This document shows, one piece after another, positions 15,238-23,812 of a stretch of 49,225 nt of DNA. Position numbers and translations under genes: made by a program. The first letter of the stretch is position 1; every line of letters begins with the position of its first letter. The notes under the pieces are model-generated. The model had not been told where the DNA came from, did no database searches, and saw only the letters and a list, made by a program, of their open reading frames with translations. The stretch is from contig NZ_NRTA01000033.1 of NCBI RefSeq assembly GCF_002286735.1, forward strand, positions 1 to 49,225, in the 5' to 3' direction. The stretch comes from Leptolyngbya sp. BC1307. GTDB lineage: Bacteria > Cyanobacteriota > Cyanobacteriia > Phormidesmidales > Phormidesmidaceae.

Positions 15238-16182
15238 ATGGAGCCTATTCTCTCTTCTTCAAATCCTGGTACTTTTTCGTTGGGCGAGCAGCGCTTTTGG
15301 CACTGGCGCGGCTGGCGAATTCGCTACACCCATTTAGCCGAGTCGCCTGGCACTCAAAATGAACCCCCCTTTTTGTTGCTACATGGGGCGGGCTCCAGTC
15401 TGGAGCAGTGGCGAGCAAATTTGACCGCTCTGGCTCAAGAGCGGCCAGTCTATGCGCTCGATTTGGTCGGCTTTGGCGGATCTGAAAAGGTCGCTACTGA
15501 GTTAAATACTGACCTGTGGGTGGCGCAGGTGGCCGCTTTTTGGCAGAGCTATCTGCGTCGCCCGATGATTTTAATGGGCCATTCGCTGGGGGCCTTGGTA
15601 GCTTTGCAATCGGCTACAAGTCACCCCGAGCAGGTGGCCAGGTTGATTATGCTGACGCTGCCAGCGGCCCGCCAGGAACTAGGCGGTACGGCGGCGCAGG
15701 TGGGTGCGGTGGTAGAGCGCTGGTTTGCTTCACCCCTACTGCTTCGTCCTTTGTTTAAGCTAGTGCGCCGACCCGGGCTGATTCGCTCGGTGCTGCTGAA
15801 GCTGCATCTGGATGCCAGCCGGGTCGATCAGGTGTTGGTAGATGCGTTTGTGCGGCCCACTCAGGGGCGCGGCGCGGCGCGAACTTTTTGCTATTTGGTG
15901 AAGTCACGGACATCCGACAGCTTTAGTCCGATGACGCGAGATTTGATTCCCCTGGTGCAGGTACCGACACTGCTGCTGTGGGGTAAGCGCGATCGCGTCA
16001 TTCCCATTGCTTGGGGCCAGTATGTCAATACGCTCAGCGCCCAGCTTACCTTCGTAGAAGTCGAGGATGCAGGGCACTTTTTTTACGACGAAAGTGCCGC
16101 TAATCTGCACGATCTAGTTGATCGGTGGTTAGCAGACCAGCTACCAGCGACGAACGAGAACTTGATAGACCCGAAGCCCTGA
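15238..16182 (+). CDS. Alpha/beta hydrolase
   Basis: A 314-residue alpha/beta-fold hydrolase. The oxyanion-hole motif LLLHGAGSS, the nucleophile elbow MGHSLGAL (Ser116), the acid in LLLWGKRDRVIP and the His in VEDAGHFFYDE give a full catalytic triad. A cap domain of about 70 residues lies between the elbow and the acid strand. Such proteins in cyanobacteria are annotated only as hydrolases or haloperoxidase/esterase relatives, and the substrate cannot be read from the sequence. No signal peptide is evident, so it is probably cytoplasmic. It is transcribed away from rpiA and converges on the CHRD gene. Confidence 0.88.
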   Translation: MEPILSSSNPGTFSLGEQRFWHWRGWRIRYTHLAESPGTQNEPPFLLLHGAGSSLEQWRANLTALAQERPVYALDLVGFGGSEKVATELNTDLWVAQVAAFWQSYLRRPMILMGHSLGALVALQSATSHPEQVARLIMLTLPAARQELGGTAAQVGAVVERWFASPLLLRPLFKLVRRPGLIRSVLLKLHLDASRVDQVLVDAFVRPTQGRGAARTFCYLVKSRTSDSFSPMTRDLIPLVQVPTLLLWGKRDRVIPIAWGQYVNTLSAQLTFVEVEDAGHFFYDESAANLHDLVDRWLADQLPATNENLIDPKP

Positions 16183-16231
16183 ACAGACCTGACCAGTGGC
16201 GTTGCAGAAACTCTCGTGCTGACACAACAGC

Positions 16232-16765
16232 CTAACGCATATGACTGCTGGACTGTAGCTGTCCGCGAATGGCGCCGTTAGGATACTGAGGATTATGCAC
16301 ATTCACATAAAAATCTTCAGGGTTGTTGAGAATGCGCTGCACGATGCCCGTTTCGCCAGTCGGAAATTTACCTTCTTCGCCTTCAGTGAGACAGTCAGCG
16401 GCGTTGCCGTCTTCGGGGCCAGCTAGAGCGGCGACGACAGGGCCATTTTCACCCATCGCGCCTTCGTGAATGTGTGCTGCCATCCCTTCACCGACGGGTA
16501 CCGTCTGCACACCCGAGACAAACAGTGAGTAGCACAGCGTGGTTTCATCGCCATCTATGCCAAACACATAGGCTTCGCCCATGCCGTTGGCATCACCAAC
16601 CAACATGCTCAGGTCGCCATCTTCAGCCACTTCTGCGCTGCCATCTAGCATGGTGTGGAGAATGGTATTGGTATGTCCGGCTAGGGCGGGTTGGGTCGTC
16701 CCAACGCCTATAGTTAGCGCTGCCAATCCGAGTGCCCAGCTGAATCCTTGTTGCTTATTCATCAT
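16232..16765 (-). CDS. Secreted CHRD-domain protein
   Basis: The 177-residue protein begins with a signal peptide (ALGLAALTIGVG, cleavage near QPALA-GHT). The rest is one CHRD domain, known from chordin, with AAHIHEGAMGENGPVVAAL and the closing strand FYVNVHNPQYPNGAIRGQL. Two cysteines (CYSLF and ADCLTE) may form a disulfide after export. The function of bacterial CHRD proteins is not established. It is divergent from the ECF sigma gene, so this sigma factor may control it; CHRD genes beside ECF/anti-sigma pairs would make biological sense, but this is inferred from position only. Confidence 0.88.
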   Translation of the reverse strand: MMNKQQGFSWALGLAALTIGVGTTQPALAGHTNTILHTMLDGSAEVAEDGDLSMLVGDANGMGEAYVFGIDGDETTLCYSLFVSGVQTVPVGEGMAAHIHEGAMGENGPVVAALAGPEDGNAADCLTEGEEGKFPTGETGIVQRILNNPEDFYVNVHNPQYPNGAIRGQLQSSSHMR

Positions 16766-16934
16766 ATTCCTTTAATTAAGTATGAGACCTGAGCGGCGGC
16801 AGGCTGTGCCACGGCTCATAATTCAAGTACGCAGCTCCCGTCGATTTGGATGCACCCAGCCTTGATATTGAGTGATTTATCGGCGATCTCTGCCAAAAGA
16901 GAGACCCAGATGCTCTATCAAAATAAGTAGTAGG

Positions 16935-17564
16935 ATGGCCTCATCAGCGATCACTCCGCCCCCTTCATACATGGATTCTGCGCCGCTTAATCAGCCTGAC
17001 TACGCCCCTCAGTCTGACATTGCTCTGTGGTCTGCGCTGCAAGCTGGCCATACCGATGCCCTGGGTCAGCTCTATGATCGCCACGCTAGCCTGGTTTACG
17101 GCATGAGCTTGAAGGTGTTGGGTAATACGCAAGAGGCAGAAGACTTAACCCAGGATATTTTTGTTAAGTTAGCTAAACAAGCGACTTACGATCCTCGACG
17201 AGGATCGCTGCGAACGTTTTTGATGATTTTGACGCGTAGTCGGGCGATTGATCGGGTGCGATCGCGCCAATCTGCTCACCGATCTAAGCAGCGCTGGAAG
17301 GCCGACTACAGCCCGCCGAATCCGAGTCTCCTGGTCGATGATGTGGTCGAAGGCGAACAGTCTCAGAAAGTGAAAGCAGCGCTGGCTCAGCTATCGGCGC
17401 AGCAGCAGCAGATTTTGCATCTGGCCTATTACGAGGGGTTCACTCAGTCTGCCATTGCCGAGCGGCTAGATGCCCCCTTAGGGACTGTGAAAGCGCGGGC
17501 GCGGCGCGGACTGCTGAAGCTAAGAAAAATTTTGCAAGAGACCGGGGAGCAGGCGAATGGATGA
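16935..17564 (+). CDS. ECF-type RNA polymerase sigma factor
   Basis: The product has sigma-70 region 2 (ALGQLYDRHASLVYGMSLKV and AEDLTQDIFVKLAKQ) and region 4 (LSAQQQQILHLAYYEGFTQS, then AIAERLDAPLGTVKARARRG), joined by a short linker and lacking regions 1 and 3. This is the group 4 (ECF) layout. I start at the ATG at 16935, preceded by AGTAGTAGG; a GTG at 16872 would add 21 residues and an ATG at 16971 would remove 12. The anti-sigma gene overlaps its end by 8 bases, so the two are translationally coupled. It resembles the SigK/RskA-type pairs. The stimulus is unknown. Confidence 0.9.
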   Translation: MASSAITPPPSYMDSAPLNQPDYAPQSDIALWSALQAGHTDALGQLYDRHASLVYGMSLKVLGNTQEAEDLTQDIFVKLAKQATYDPRRGSLRTFLMILTRSRAIDRVRSRQSAHRSKQRWKADYSPPNPSLLVDDVVEGEQSQKVKAALAQLSAQQQQILHLAYYEGFTQSAIAERLDAPLGTVKARARRGLLKLRKILQETGEQANG

Positions 17565-18369
17565 AGTAGCCCCATTGGAACAGCAGCTGTTGATTGCCGG
17601 GTATATTCTGGGCGATCTCAGTCAGGCAGAGGCGCGTTTGTTTGAGCAGATAGCGTCGGCCAATCCGGCAGTTTGGAAAGAGGTCGCGCAGCTGCAGCGA
17701 TCGCTAGACTCGGCCTACAGCACTGAAACGCCGCCCCCGCCTGATTTAAAGGCGGCTGTCATGACGGCAACCCGTCCAGTGCAGCCCGACTCGCCTGTGA
17801 TCGCTGCCGCAGACCGTCGCGCCCCGCAGCGATCATCCCCTCGACGTTCATTCCCGCAGTGGGCATTCGGTGGGCTTGGGGCAGCGGCAGCAGCCGTGCT
17901 GATTTTGGCGCTAGGGGTGCAAAACTATACGCTCCGGCAGACCCTTCAAGCCCTACAAGCGTCGCCTGTAGAGCAGCCAAGTACCGAAGTTGCTTTCTCC
18001 TTACCACCGGTTGAAAACAGTCAGCAAGGAACAGTTGAACTGCTGGTAAATCCAGATCAATTAGAAGCTACGCTCAAGGCTGAAGGACTGCCGCCCTTAC
18101 CAGACGAGCAAGTCTACGCCCTGTGGACGGTCGTCGCTGATAACGTATCGGCTACAACTGACAGTAAAAATGCCATTTTGACCGCTGTTTTTACCGTCGA
18201 TGATGCTGGCAATCAGACCCGGCAAATCGCGCTGCCTAGCGTGTTTCGCACTGATGGAACCGCGCCGACAGAGACGGGTAATCCGGTTAAGGCGATCGCC
18301 GTCACTATTGAATCCGCTGCCGCCCCGCAGCGCCACCAGTCGGGGCCAAGCTGGATACAGCGACTCTAG
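17557..18369 (+). CDS. Anti-sigma factor, RskA-like
   Basis: A 270-residue membrane-anchored regulator. The N-terminal cytoplasmic part (IAGYILGDLSQAEARLFEQI) should bind the sigma factor; no Cys/His zinc motif is present, in keeping with the RskA type. A single transmembrane helix lies at about residues 102-122. The outer part is the RskA C-terminal domain, with LPPLPDEQVYALWTVVADN. The 8-base overlap with the sigma gene keeps the two products in step. Signal-driven proteolysis of the anti-sigma factor would release the sigma factor, as known for the family. Confidence 0.88.
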   Translation: MDEVAPLEQQLLIAGYILGDLSQAEARLFEQIASANPAVWKEVAQLQRSLDSAYSTETPPPPDLKAAVMTATRPVQPDSPVIAAADRRAPQRSSPRRSFPQWAFGGLGAAAAAVLILALGVQNYTLRQTLQALQASPVEQPSTEVAFSLPPVENSQQGTVELLVNPDQLEATLKAEGLPPLPDEQVYALWTVVADNVSATTDSKNAILTAVFTVDDAGNQTRQIALPSVFRTDGTAPTETGNPVKAIAVTIESAAAPQRHQSGPSWIQRL

Positions 18370-18546
18370 GCTAATGAGGGCTGCTGAGACCCGGACTATA
18401 AGAACGCTCTCTAGTCGCTGGGGTAAATGATCAAACTGACGGGCGACGCTGCTGCCAGCGATAGATAGCATCGGCCCGACGCTGAGCACGGCTATGGGCA
18501 TTAATCTCAACGTATAGCCCTCGTCGGATGCATTCGTACGACGGTT

Positions 18547-18608
18547 AGCCCCTTAGTTCCCTACATCAGTAATGGCTACAACCGTTGTGTGCTGTGGGCT
18601 AAGGGGCT
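18547..18608. terminator. Long-loop perfect inverted repeat (10 bp, 42-nt loop)
   Basis: AGCCCCTTAG at 18547-18556 is the exact complement of CTAAGGGGCT at 18599-18608. It lies between the converging ends of the anti-sigma gene and the histidine kinase gene. The loop can form other pairings, for example ACGGTT (18541-18546) with AACCGT (18580-18585). It could terminate both transcripts or be part of a small structured RNA. There is no T-run on either strand, so an intrinsic terminator is uncertain. Confidence 0.4.
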
Positions 18609-18642
18609 GAAGCTATAGATGCCTACCGGACTGCTTTGGTCT

Positions 18643-19827
18643 TCATACAGGGGGCTGAATAGGTAAAGAAAAGATAAAGGTACTGCCGGTGCCCAGTTCA
18701 CTATGGGCGGTGATCTGTCCGCCCTGCAGCTCGACCAGACGACGGCAAATAGCTAGGCCCACGCCCGATCCGCCCGAGACGCGATCGCGCGAACGATCTG
18801 CCCGCCAAAACCGCTCAAAGACATGGGGCAAATCTTCTACAGAAATTCCAATGCCCGTATCGATGACCGCTGTCCAGACAAAGCCTGCTTCGGCGTAGAC
18901 CCGAATTTTGACCTCACCTGCGGGCGTGTAGCGTAGGGCATTGCTCAGTAAATTTACCAGCACCTGCTCCACCCGAGCCGGGTCGCCCCAGACCGGCGGT
19001 AAATTTTCGGCCAGGTCAACCGTGATCTTCAGCTTTTCGACGCCTAATAGCTGATCGGCAAAGCGATCGCTCACTTGAGTAATCAGCGGTGCGATCGCCA
19101 TCGAGCGCGCCTCAATCGGCAAATAGCCCGACTCCAGCTTAGAAAGCTCTTGCAAATCGTTGACCAGGCGCTGGAGCCGCTCGGTTTCGCGCACCAGACG
19201 GTTATAGGTATCGGGTGAAGGAGCGATCGCGCCGTCAGCTAACCCTTCTAAATAGCCGCGTATAATCGTCAGCGGTGTCCGCAGCTCATGGCTCAGATCG
19301 CCTACCAGTTCGCGCCGCCGCTGCTCCACGCCTTCTAAGTCATTGGCCATCCGGTTAAAGCTGTAGCCAAGCTGGTCAAACTCCGGAATATCTAAAGGCG
19401 GCACCCGCGAAGAAAAGTCGCCAGCGGCAAATTGCCGGGTAATCGTCTCCATCCGCAGCAGTGGCCGGGTAATCCGCCAGGACAGCCAGTAACTCATCGC
19501 TCCAGCAGCGGCACTCCCTAAAATGATCGACCAGATCATGCCGCGAATCCAGGCGTCTTCAAAGCCTCGCAGTAGCTGCCCTTTCACCTGCTGAATGCGC
19601 ACGCCCTGACGCTCCATCCGCTCCAGCGTCACCACAAAATAGCGCGGCGTATAGAGGCGGCTGACCGAAGCTAGGGCAACGATGGCAACTGCCAAAACAA
19701 CGAGCTGAGAAGTCAGCAGGCGACTGCGCAGATTGGCCTTGGGCTTGCCCCGTCTGGCGCTAGTCGAGCGGGGCTTGGTCGGTTCAGAATGAGCCGAGTG
19801 AGGCGGGGTAGGAGTAGGTTTGACCAT
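18643..19827 (-). CDS. Sensor histidine kinase (HAMP, BaeS-like layout)
   Basis: A 394-residue membrane kinase. It has a basic, Ser/Thr-rich N-terminus, a first helix at about 38-55, a short periplasmic loop of about 40 residues, a second helix at about 95-113, a HAMP domain, the H-box LVGDLSHELRTPLT, and an ATPase domain with N-box VNLLSNALRYTP, G1 IDTGIGIS and G2 SGVGLAICRR. It should autophosphorylate on the H-box His and pass phosphate to the response regulator encoded just upstream. The short sensor loop suggests it senses envelope or membrane state. The ligand is not visible. Confidence 0.92.
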   Translation of the reverse strand: MVKPTPTPPHSAHSEPTKPRSTSARRGKPKANLRSRLLTSQLVVLAVAIVALASVSRLYTPRYFVVTLERMERQGVRIQQVKGQLLRGFEDAWIRGMIWSIILGSAAAGAMSYWLSWRITRPLLRMETITRQFAAGDFSSRVPPLDIPEFDQLGYSFNRMANDLEGVEQRRRELVGDLSHELRTPLTIIRGYLEGLADGAIAPSPDTYNRLVRETERLQRLVNDLQELSKLESGYLPIEARSMAIAPLITQVSDRFADQLLGVEKLKITVDLAENLPPVWGDPARVEQVLVNLLSNALRYTPAGEVKIRVYAEAGFVWTAVIDTGIGISVEDLPHVFERFWRADRSRDRVSGGSGVGLAICRRLVELQGGQITAHSELGTGSTFIFSLPIQPPV

Positions 19828-19842
19828 AAAGATGACGATAGA

Positions 19843-20583
19843 CTACTTGCCCTCATCTTCAAACCGATAGCCGACACCCACTACCGTCTTCACAAACGAG
19901 GGGGCCGACGGGTCTGGCTCAATTTTTTTGCGCAGGCGAGCAATGTGGGCATCGACCACCCGCTCATCGCCGAAAAACTCGCTGCCCCACAGCTTTTCAA
20001 TCAGCTGAGCCCGGTTCCACACCCGTCCCGGATAGCTCATAAAAGTAGACAGCAGGTCAAATTCTAAGGGCGTCAGTTCGAGGTCTATCTTGGGGCTGTT
20101 TGGTTCTACCTGATTTTGGGTACCCTCCGCTCTAAGCTGGCTGGCGACCCGCTGATCGGTGTCTACTGTGAAATGAGCCGTTTGGTAGGTGTGAGAGGCT
20201 GGCTGACCGCCCTCTCTCAGGCTGCGTCGCAAAACGGCGCGCACCCTGGCGACGAGTTCGCGCGGGCTGAAGGGTTTCACCATGTAGTCGTCAGCCCCGG
20301 TCGATAGGCCGATAATGCGATCAATTTCTTCGCCCTTGGCAGTCAGCATCATGATGTAGGGGTCTTTTTTGTCTCGCTGCTGGCGAATTCTAGCGCACAC
20401 TTCTAGCCCGTCAAGGCCGGGCAGCATCAGGTCTAAAATGATCAGATCGGGTTGGATGGCGGCGAAGCGCTCAATCGCGGTGCTACCATCTCGGCAAAGA
20501 TGACAGCTGAACCCCTCTTTAGACAAATAAAGCTGGATCAGCTCAGCAATTTCAGCCTCGTCTTCCACAATTAAGATGTCCAT
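19843..20583 (-). CDS. OmpR/PhoB-family response regulator
   Basis: The 246-residue protein has a receiver domain (acidic pocket VEDE, phospho-acceptor Asp51 in LIILDLMLPG, and Lys in MVKPFSP) followed by a winged-helix DNA-binding domain (LELTPLEFDLLSTF and RVVDAHIARLRKKIEP). Between them sits a linker of about 35 residues that is longer than usual. The kinase gene follows 15 bases downstream in the same direction, so they form an operon. A 13-bp tandem repeat lies 60 bases upstream of its start, in the promoter region, and may be its own binding array. Confidence 0.93.
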   Translation of the reverse strand: MDILIVEDEAEIAELIQLYLSKEGFSCHLCRDGSTAIERFAAIQPDLIILDLMLPGLDGLEVCARIRQQRDKKDPYIMMLTAKGEEIDRIIGLSTGADDYMVKPFSPRELVARVRAVLRRSLREGGQPASHTYQTAHFTVDTDQRVASQLRAEGTQNQVEPNSPKIDLELTPLEFDLLSTFMSYPGRVWNRAQLIEKLWGSEFFGDERVVDAHIARLRKKIEPDPSAPSFVKTVVGVGYRFEDEGK

Positions 20584-20643
20584 GGTTGATTCTGGTTTCT
20601 AGTTGACTGGTTTACAGCGGGGGCTAGCCACCCTCGATCTTAT

Positions 20644-20721
20644 AAAGGGATCTGGCAAAGGGATCTGGCAAAGGGATCTGGCAAAGGGATCTGGCAAAGG
20701 GATTTGGTAAGGAGACCCGGC
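20644..20721. repeat. 13-bp tandem repeat upstream of the response regulator
   Basis: AAAGGGATCTGGC occurs four times exactly (20644-20695), followed by two decayed copies (20696-20721). It occupies the gap between the divergent response regulator (start 20583) and the 950-residue protein gene (20960). The period does not match the 10-11 bp spacing usual for OmpR-type sites, so it may be a slippage-made minisatellite that also happens to sit in a promoter. Apart from it, the 376-base gap shows no gene. Confidence 0.88.
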
Positions 20722-20959
20722 AAAAACTGAGCGATCCTGCCATACCTATCAACTATTATTGATTTTTGGTGAAGACTCAAACAAATACTAGCCGCTTAGC
20801 TTGCCCCAGTTGAGGCGGTAGCCTACTCTCTCTAAAAGGGTAGTGCATCTTCTATCGGTCACCTCTATTAACAGTCTGGCGCACCGGTATCAGCATGTAG
20901 TTAAGCCTTTTGAAGGCAGGCGTTTGACAGACGTTATCCCTTGAGAGCACAAAAGCAAC

Positions 20960-23812
20960 ATGGCGCGCCTAAGTTCCCATCTAGTCAGAATTCCGCTATC
21001 CTATCGCCCATATCTTCGCCCCCATTTTTGGAAGTACCAGCGTTCTAAGCGAATGCTTTCGCCTATGCCTGCACTCACATTTGCCACCCTATCAGCAGAA
21101 CTTGCCCAGGCCCTAGCTGAGCAAATCGATACGCCGCCAGCTACGACCGTGCGCTGCACGCTAGGCCGAGGCCGGGTACTGGTACTGGTTGAGTATCCGC
21201 TTGACAGCGCTCAAGCAGAGATAGCCGCTGAGCAAACGCTCGATTGGCTAGAGCCGTACTTGCGGCACTATTTTGATACGACCGGGCTGCCCGAAGAAAC
21301 CGCCGATCTGGCTGCTGCTGGCGAAGCGGTTTCTGTGCGGCTATATCTGAAGCACTCTAGCGAAGCTAAGCCTTTTACGATGAGGTCGTTTGTCTGGAAG
21401 GTGGCCGATGGCTTTGACGACATTTTCAGCGAGTCTCAGGCGAGCCCGACGGTAGAGACGCGGGTGGTAAGCGATCGCCCCTACACTGACTGGATGGGTC
21501 GCGAGATAGTTTTCCATGCGGCTTCAGAGCCCATTGCTAGAGACCTGCTGCCTGATGCAGATGAGCTAATTCTTGCGGAGCTAGAGGAAGAATATCTCCA
21601 TCTTGATCTAGAGGCAGAGACGGAGCTGGATTTAGATCCCAAGTTAGAGGCTGACTGGGAAGCAACGATTGTGCCTGATGAGCTGCCGATAGAGACAGAT
21701 CCTGATTGGGAAACAGATCTCGATTTACATAAAGCGTATGCGCCGCCAGAGCTATCTGATCTGGATCTGACACCGGTAGATCTGCCGGAAGAACCAGCGG
21801 CTGAGTCCTCAGCAGCCGATTTCTTTAGCTTTGACAGCACTGAGAATGCCGCTGATAGCTCAGTAGCGCAGTCGGATAAGAGTCTGGCCGCAGATTTAGA
21901 AGAGGCACTAGAAAAAGCCTCAAAGCACAATTTTTCGGCCTATGAAGCTACCGATGGGGACAGCCCTGAAGCCACATCACCGGCAGATTTGTTTGATCTA
22001 GAGCAGGTGTTGTCAGATCAGGCAAATCTGTGGGATGGCGATAGTGCGGTTGTAGTAGAGGAAGATGCCGCGCTTGGGCAGCCAGAGGAGGCAGAGGCGC
22101 AGGAGAGCGGAGGCGCCGGAGAGATAGGGGATGCTGATCTGACCGGGAGCGATTTTGTAGATTCTAAATTGGCAGCGGCTGAGGCAGATGATTCGTTAGT
22201 GAGTGCTCAGTCTGGGTATGTTCAGCCGGAGAGTACTCAGGCTGAACATACTATGGACGCAGAGACAGATTATCTGGCAGCGCTGGAGTCGGCAGATTTT
22301 GAGTTGGAAGATTTTGAGTCAGCGGAGTCGGCAGAGAGGACGGATGATGACGCCGACGAGTATGAGCCTGAGGAGTATGGGCCTGAGGAGTATGAGCCTG
22401 AGGATGCGGCTTACTTCTTAGGGCATGGCGGCGATGGCGTTGAGTCGTTTGGATCAGTGGCTTCGGTAGACGAAGGGGAAGTACAGCGGCAGGGCGAACA
22501 GTGGCAGCAGTCTCGGGGCAATGCTCGGATCTTGGTCGGGGCACTGGGATTTGTAGTGGTGGGCGCGCTGGGGTTTGTGCTGACCCGGCCCTGTGTGTTT
22601 GGGCAGTGCGATCGCATTCAGGTGGCTCAAGCTCAGGGAGACGAAGCGATTGAGGATCTGCGTTTGAACGATTCTCTAGCAGGCGTCGATCAGTCCAGGG
22701 CTGAGCTTCAGCGCGCTATTCAACTGCTCAAGCCGATTCCGCCCTGGTCACGGTATCACTCCCAGGCACAGCAGATTTTGCCAGCGTATCAGGATCAAAT
22801 TGGCGCGCTCGACCAGGTGAGTGTGGCTCAGGAAAAGGCATACCAGGCCGCTGTGAATTCTCAGAATCCGCCTCACCTGGTCTCGACCTGGAACCAGGTG
22901 GCCGCTGACTGGCGGACGGCAATCAGCGCGTTAGAGGCTGTCCCGCCTGACAGTCTGGTGCGCGACCTGGCTGAGCGCAAGCTGGTCGAGTACCGGGCTA
23001 ATCTGTCTACGATTAAGCTACGGATCGATGCTGAATCGAAGGCTGAAGAGAGCATGCGTCAGGCGCAGCAGTCCGCTAGTTTGGGCACTCAGCAGGCTGA
23101 GCAGGCCGAGTCTGCAGCAGATTGGGAAGCGGCGCTAGCTTCGTGGGAGTCGGCGGTAAATAGCCTGAGGCAGATTCCTCAGGGGACGCAAGCCTACAGC
23201 GAAGCTCAAACGCTTTTGACTGACTACCAGCAAGCCGTAGAAGCCGTACGCGATCGCACCCAGCAAGCCCGTAGCAACAGCCGCAGCCTATCGCAGGCCA
23301 AACAGCTCGCCGTCGCCGCCCAGCAAGACGAAGCCGCCGAGCAGTGGAGCAGCGCCGCGCAAAACTGGACGGCAGCCGTAGTCCAGCTAAGAGCAGTTTC
23401 CCAGGCTACTGAGCCTCAGGCCGAAGCTCAGGCCCTGCTCAGCCTCTACACCAGCGCCTTGAGCAAAGCCGAAAACAACCTGGCAGTGGCCCTGCGCTTT
23501 CAGCCCGTCGAGCCCCGATTTTTCATGGCCTGTGGCACAACTAATGGCCAAAAATGCACCTACTCTATGCAGGGCGGCAACGTGCGGCTAGACCTTTTCC
23601 AAGGGTATGACAGCGTGATCGATCAGACGATTACCCCGCCCGATCAGCGGGCCGATATTGCTCCGACCGCTCAGATTGTCAGTCAGGCCAATCAGCTGCT
23701 GAAAGAAGTTACCGTGCTGAGTACTCAGGCTCAAGTTCCGCTCAAGCTATACGACGCTAAGGGTGATTTTCTAGCGAGCTATCAGCCAGACTTAAACGGG
23801 TTTGTTCGCTAG
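20960..23812 (+). CDS. Large acidic single-pass membrane protein, function unknown
   Basis: A 950-residue protein I cannot name. Residues about 40-150 form a compact alpha/beta domain (TLGRGRVLVLVEYP, then TLDWLEPYLRHYF). Residues about 150-515 are extremely acidic and low in complexity, including repeats of the type EEYGPEEYEPE. One transmembrane helix lies at about 523-544 (LVGALGFVVVGALGFVL), followed by CVFGQC. Beyond it are Gln/Ala-rich helical repeats (about 560-830) that look like coiled coil, each with a Trp-containing unit, and a C-terminal domain of about 105 residues. By the positive-inside pattern the acidic half is probably cytoplasmic and the helical half periplasmic. The start is uncertain: ATG 21053 or 21065 are alternatives. 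Its stop overlaps the converging FetB gene by 4 bases. Confidence 0.75.
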   Translation: MARLSSHLVRIPLSYRPYLRPHFWKYQRSKRMLSPMPALTFATLSAELAQALAEQIDTPPATTVRCTLGRGRVLVLVEYPLDSAQAEIAAEQTLDWLEPYLRHYFDTTGLPEETADLAAAGEAVSVRLYLKHSSEAKPFTMRSFVWKVADGFDDIFSESQASPTVETRVVSDRPYTDWMGREIVFHAASEPIARDLLPDADELILAELEEEYLHLDLEAETELDLDPKLEADWEATIVPDELPIETDPDWETDLDLHKAYAPPELSDLDLTPVDLPEEPAAESSAADFFSFDSTENAADSSVAQSDKSLAADLEEALEKASKHNFSAYEATDGDSPEATSPADLFDLEQVLSDQANLWDGDSAVVVEEDAALGQPEEAEAQESGGAGEIGDADLTGSDFVDSKLAAAEADDSLVSAQSGYVQPESTQAEHTMDAETDYLAALESADFELEDFESAESAERTDDDADEYEPEEYGPEEYEPEDAAYFLGHGGDGVESFGSVASVDEGEVQRQGEQWQQSRGNARILVGALGFVVVGALGFVLTRPCVFGQCDRIQVAQAQGDEAIEDLRLNDSLAGVDQSRAELQRAIQLLKPIPPWSRYHSQAQQILPAYQDQIGALDQVSVAQEKAYQAAVNSQNPPHLVSTWNQVAADWRTAISALEAVPPDSLVRDLAERKLVEYRANLSTIKLRIDAESKAEESMRQAQQSASLGTQQAEQAESAADWEAALASWESAVNSLRQIPQGTQAYSEAQTLLTDYQQAVEAVRDRTQQARSNSRSLSQAKQLAVAAQQDEAAEQWSSAAQNWTAAVVQLRAVSQATEPQAEAQALLSLYTSALSKAENNLAVALRFQPVEPRFFMACGTTNGQKCTYSMQGGNVRLDLFQGYDSVIDQTITPPDQRADIAPTAQIVSQANQLLKEVTVLSTQAQVPLKLYDAKGDFLASYQPDLNGFVR

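Noticed and set aside
20644-20721. CRISPR-like array
   Set aside because: The 13-bp units are directly adjacent with no spacers and are too short for CRISPR repeats.
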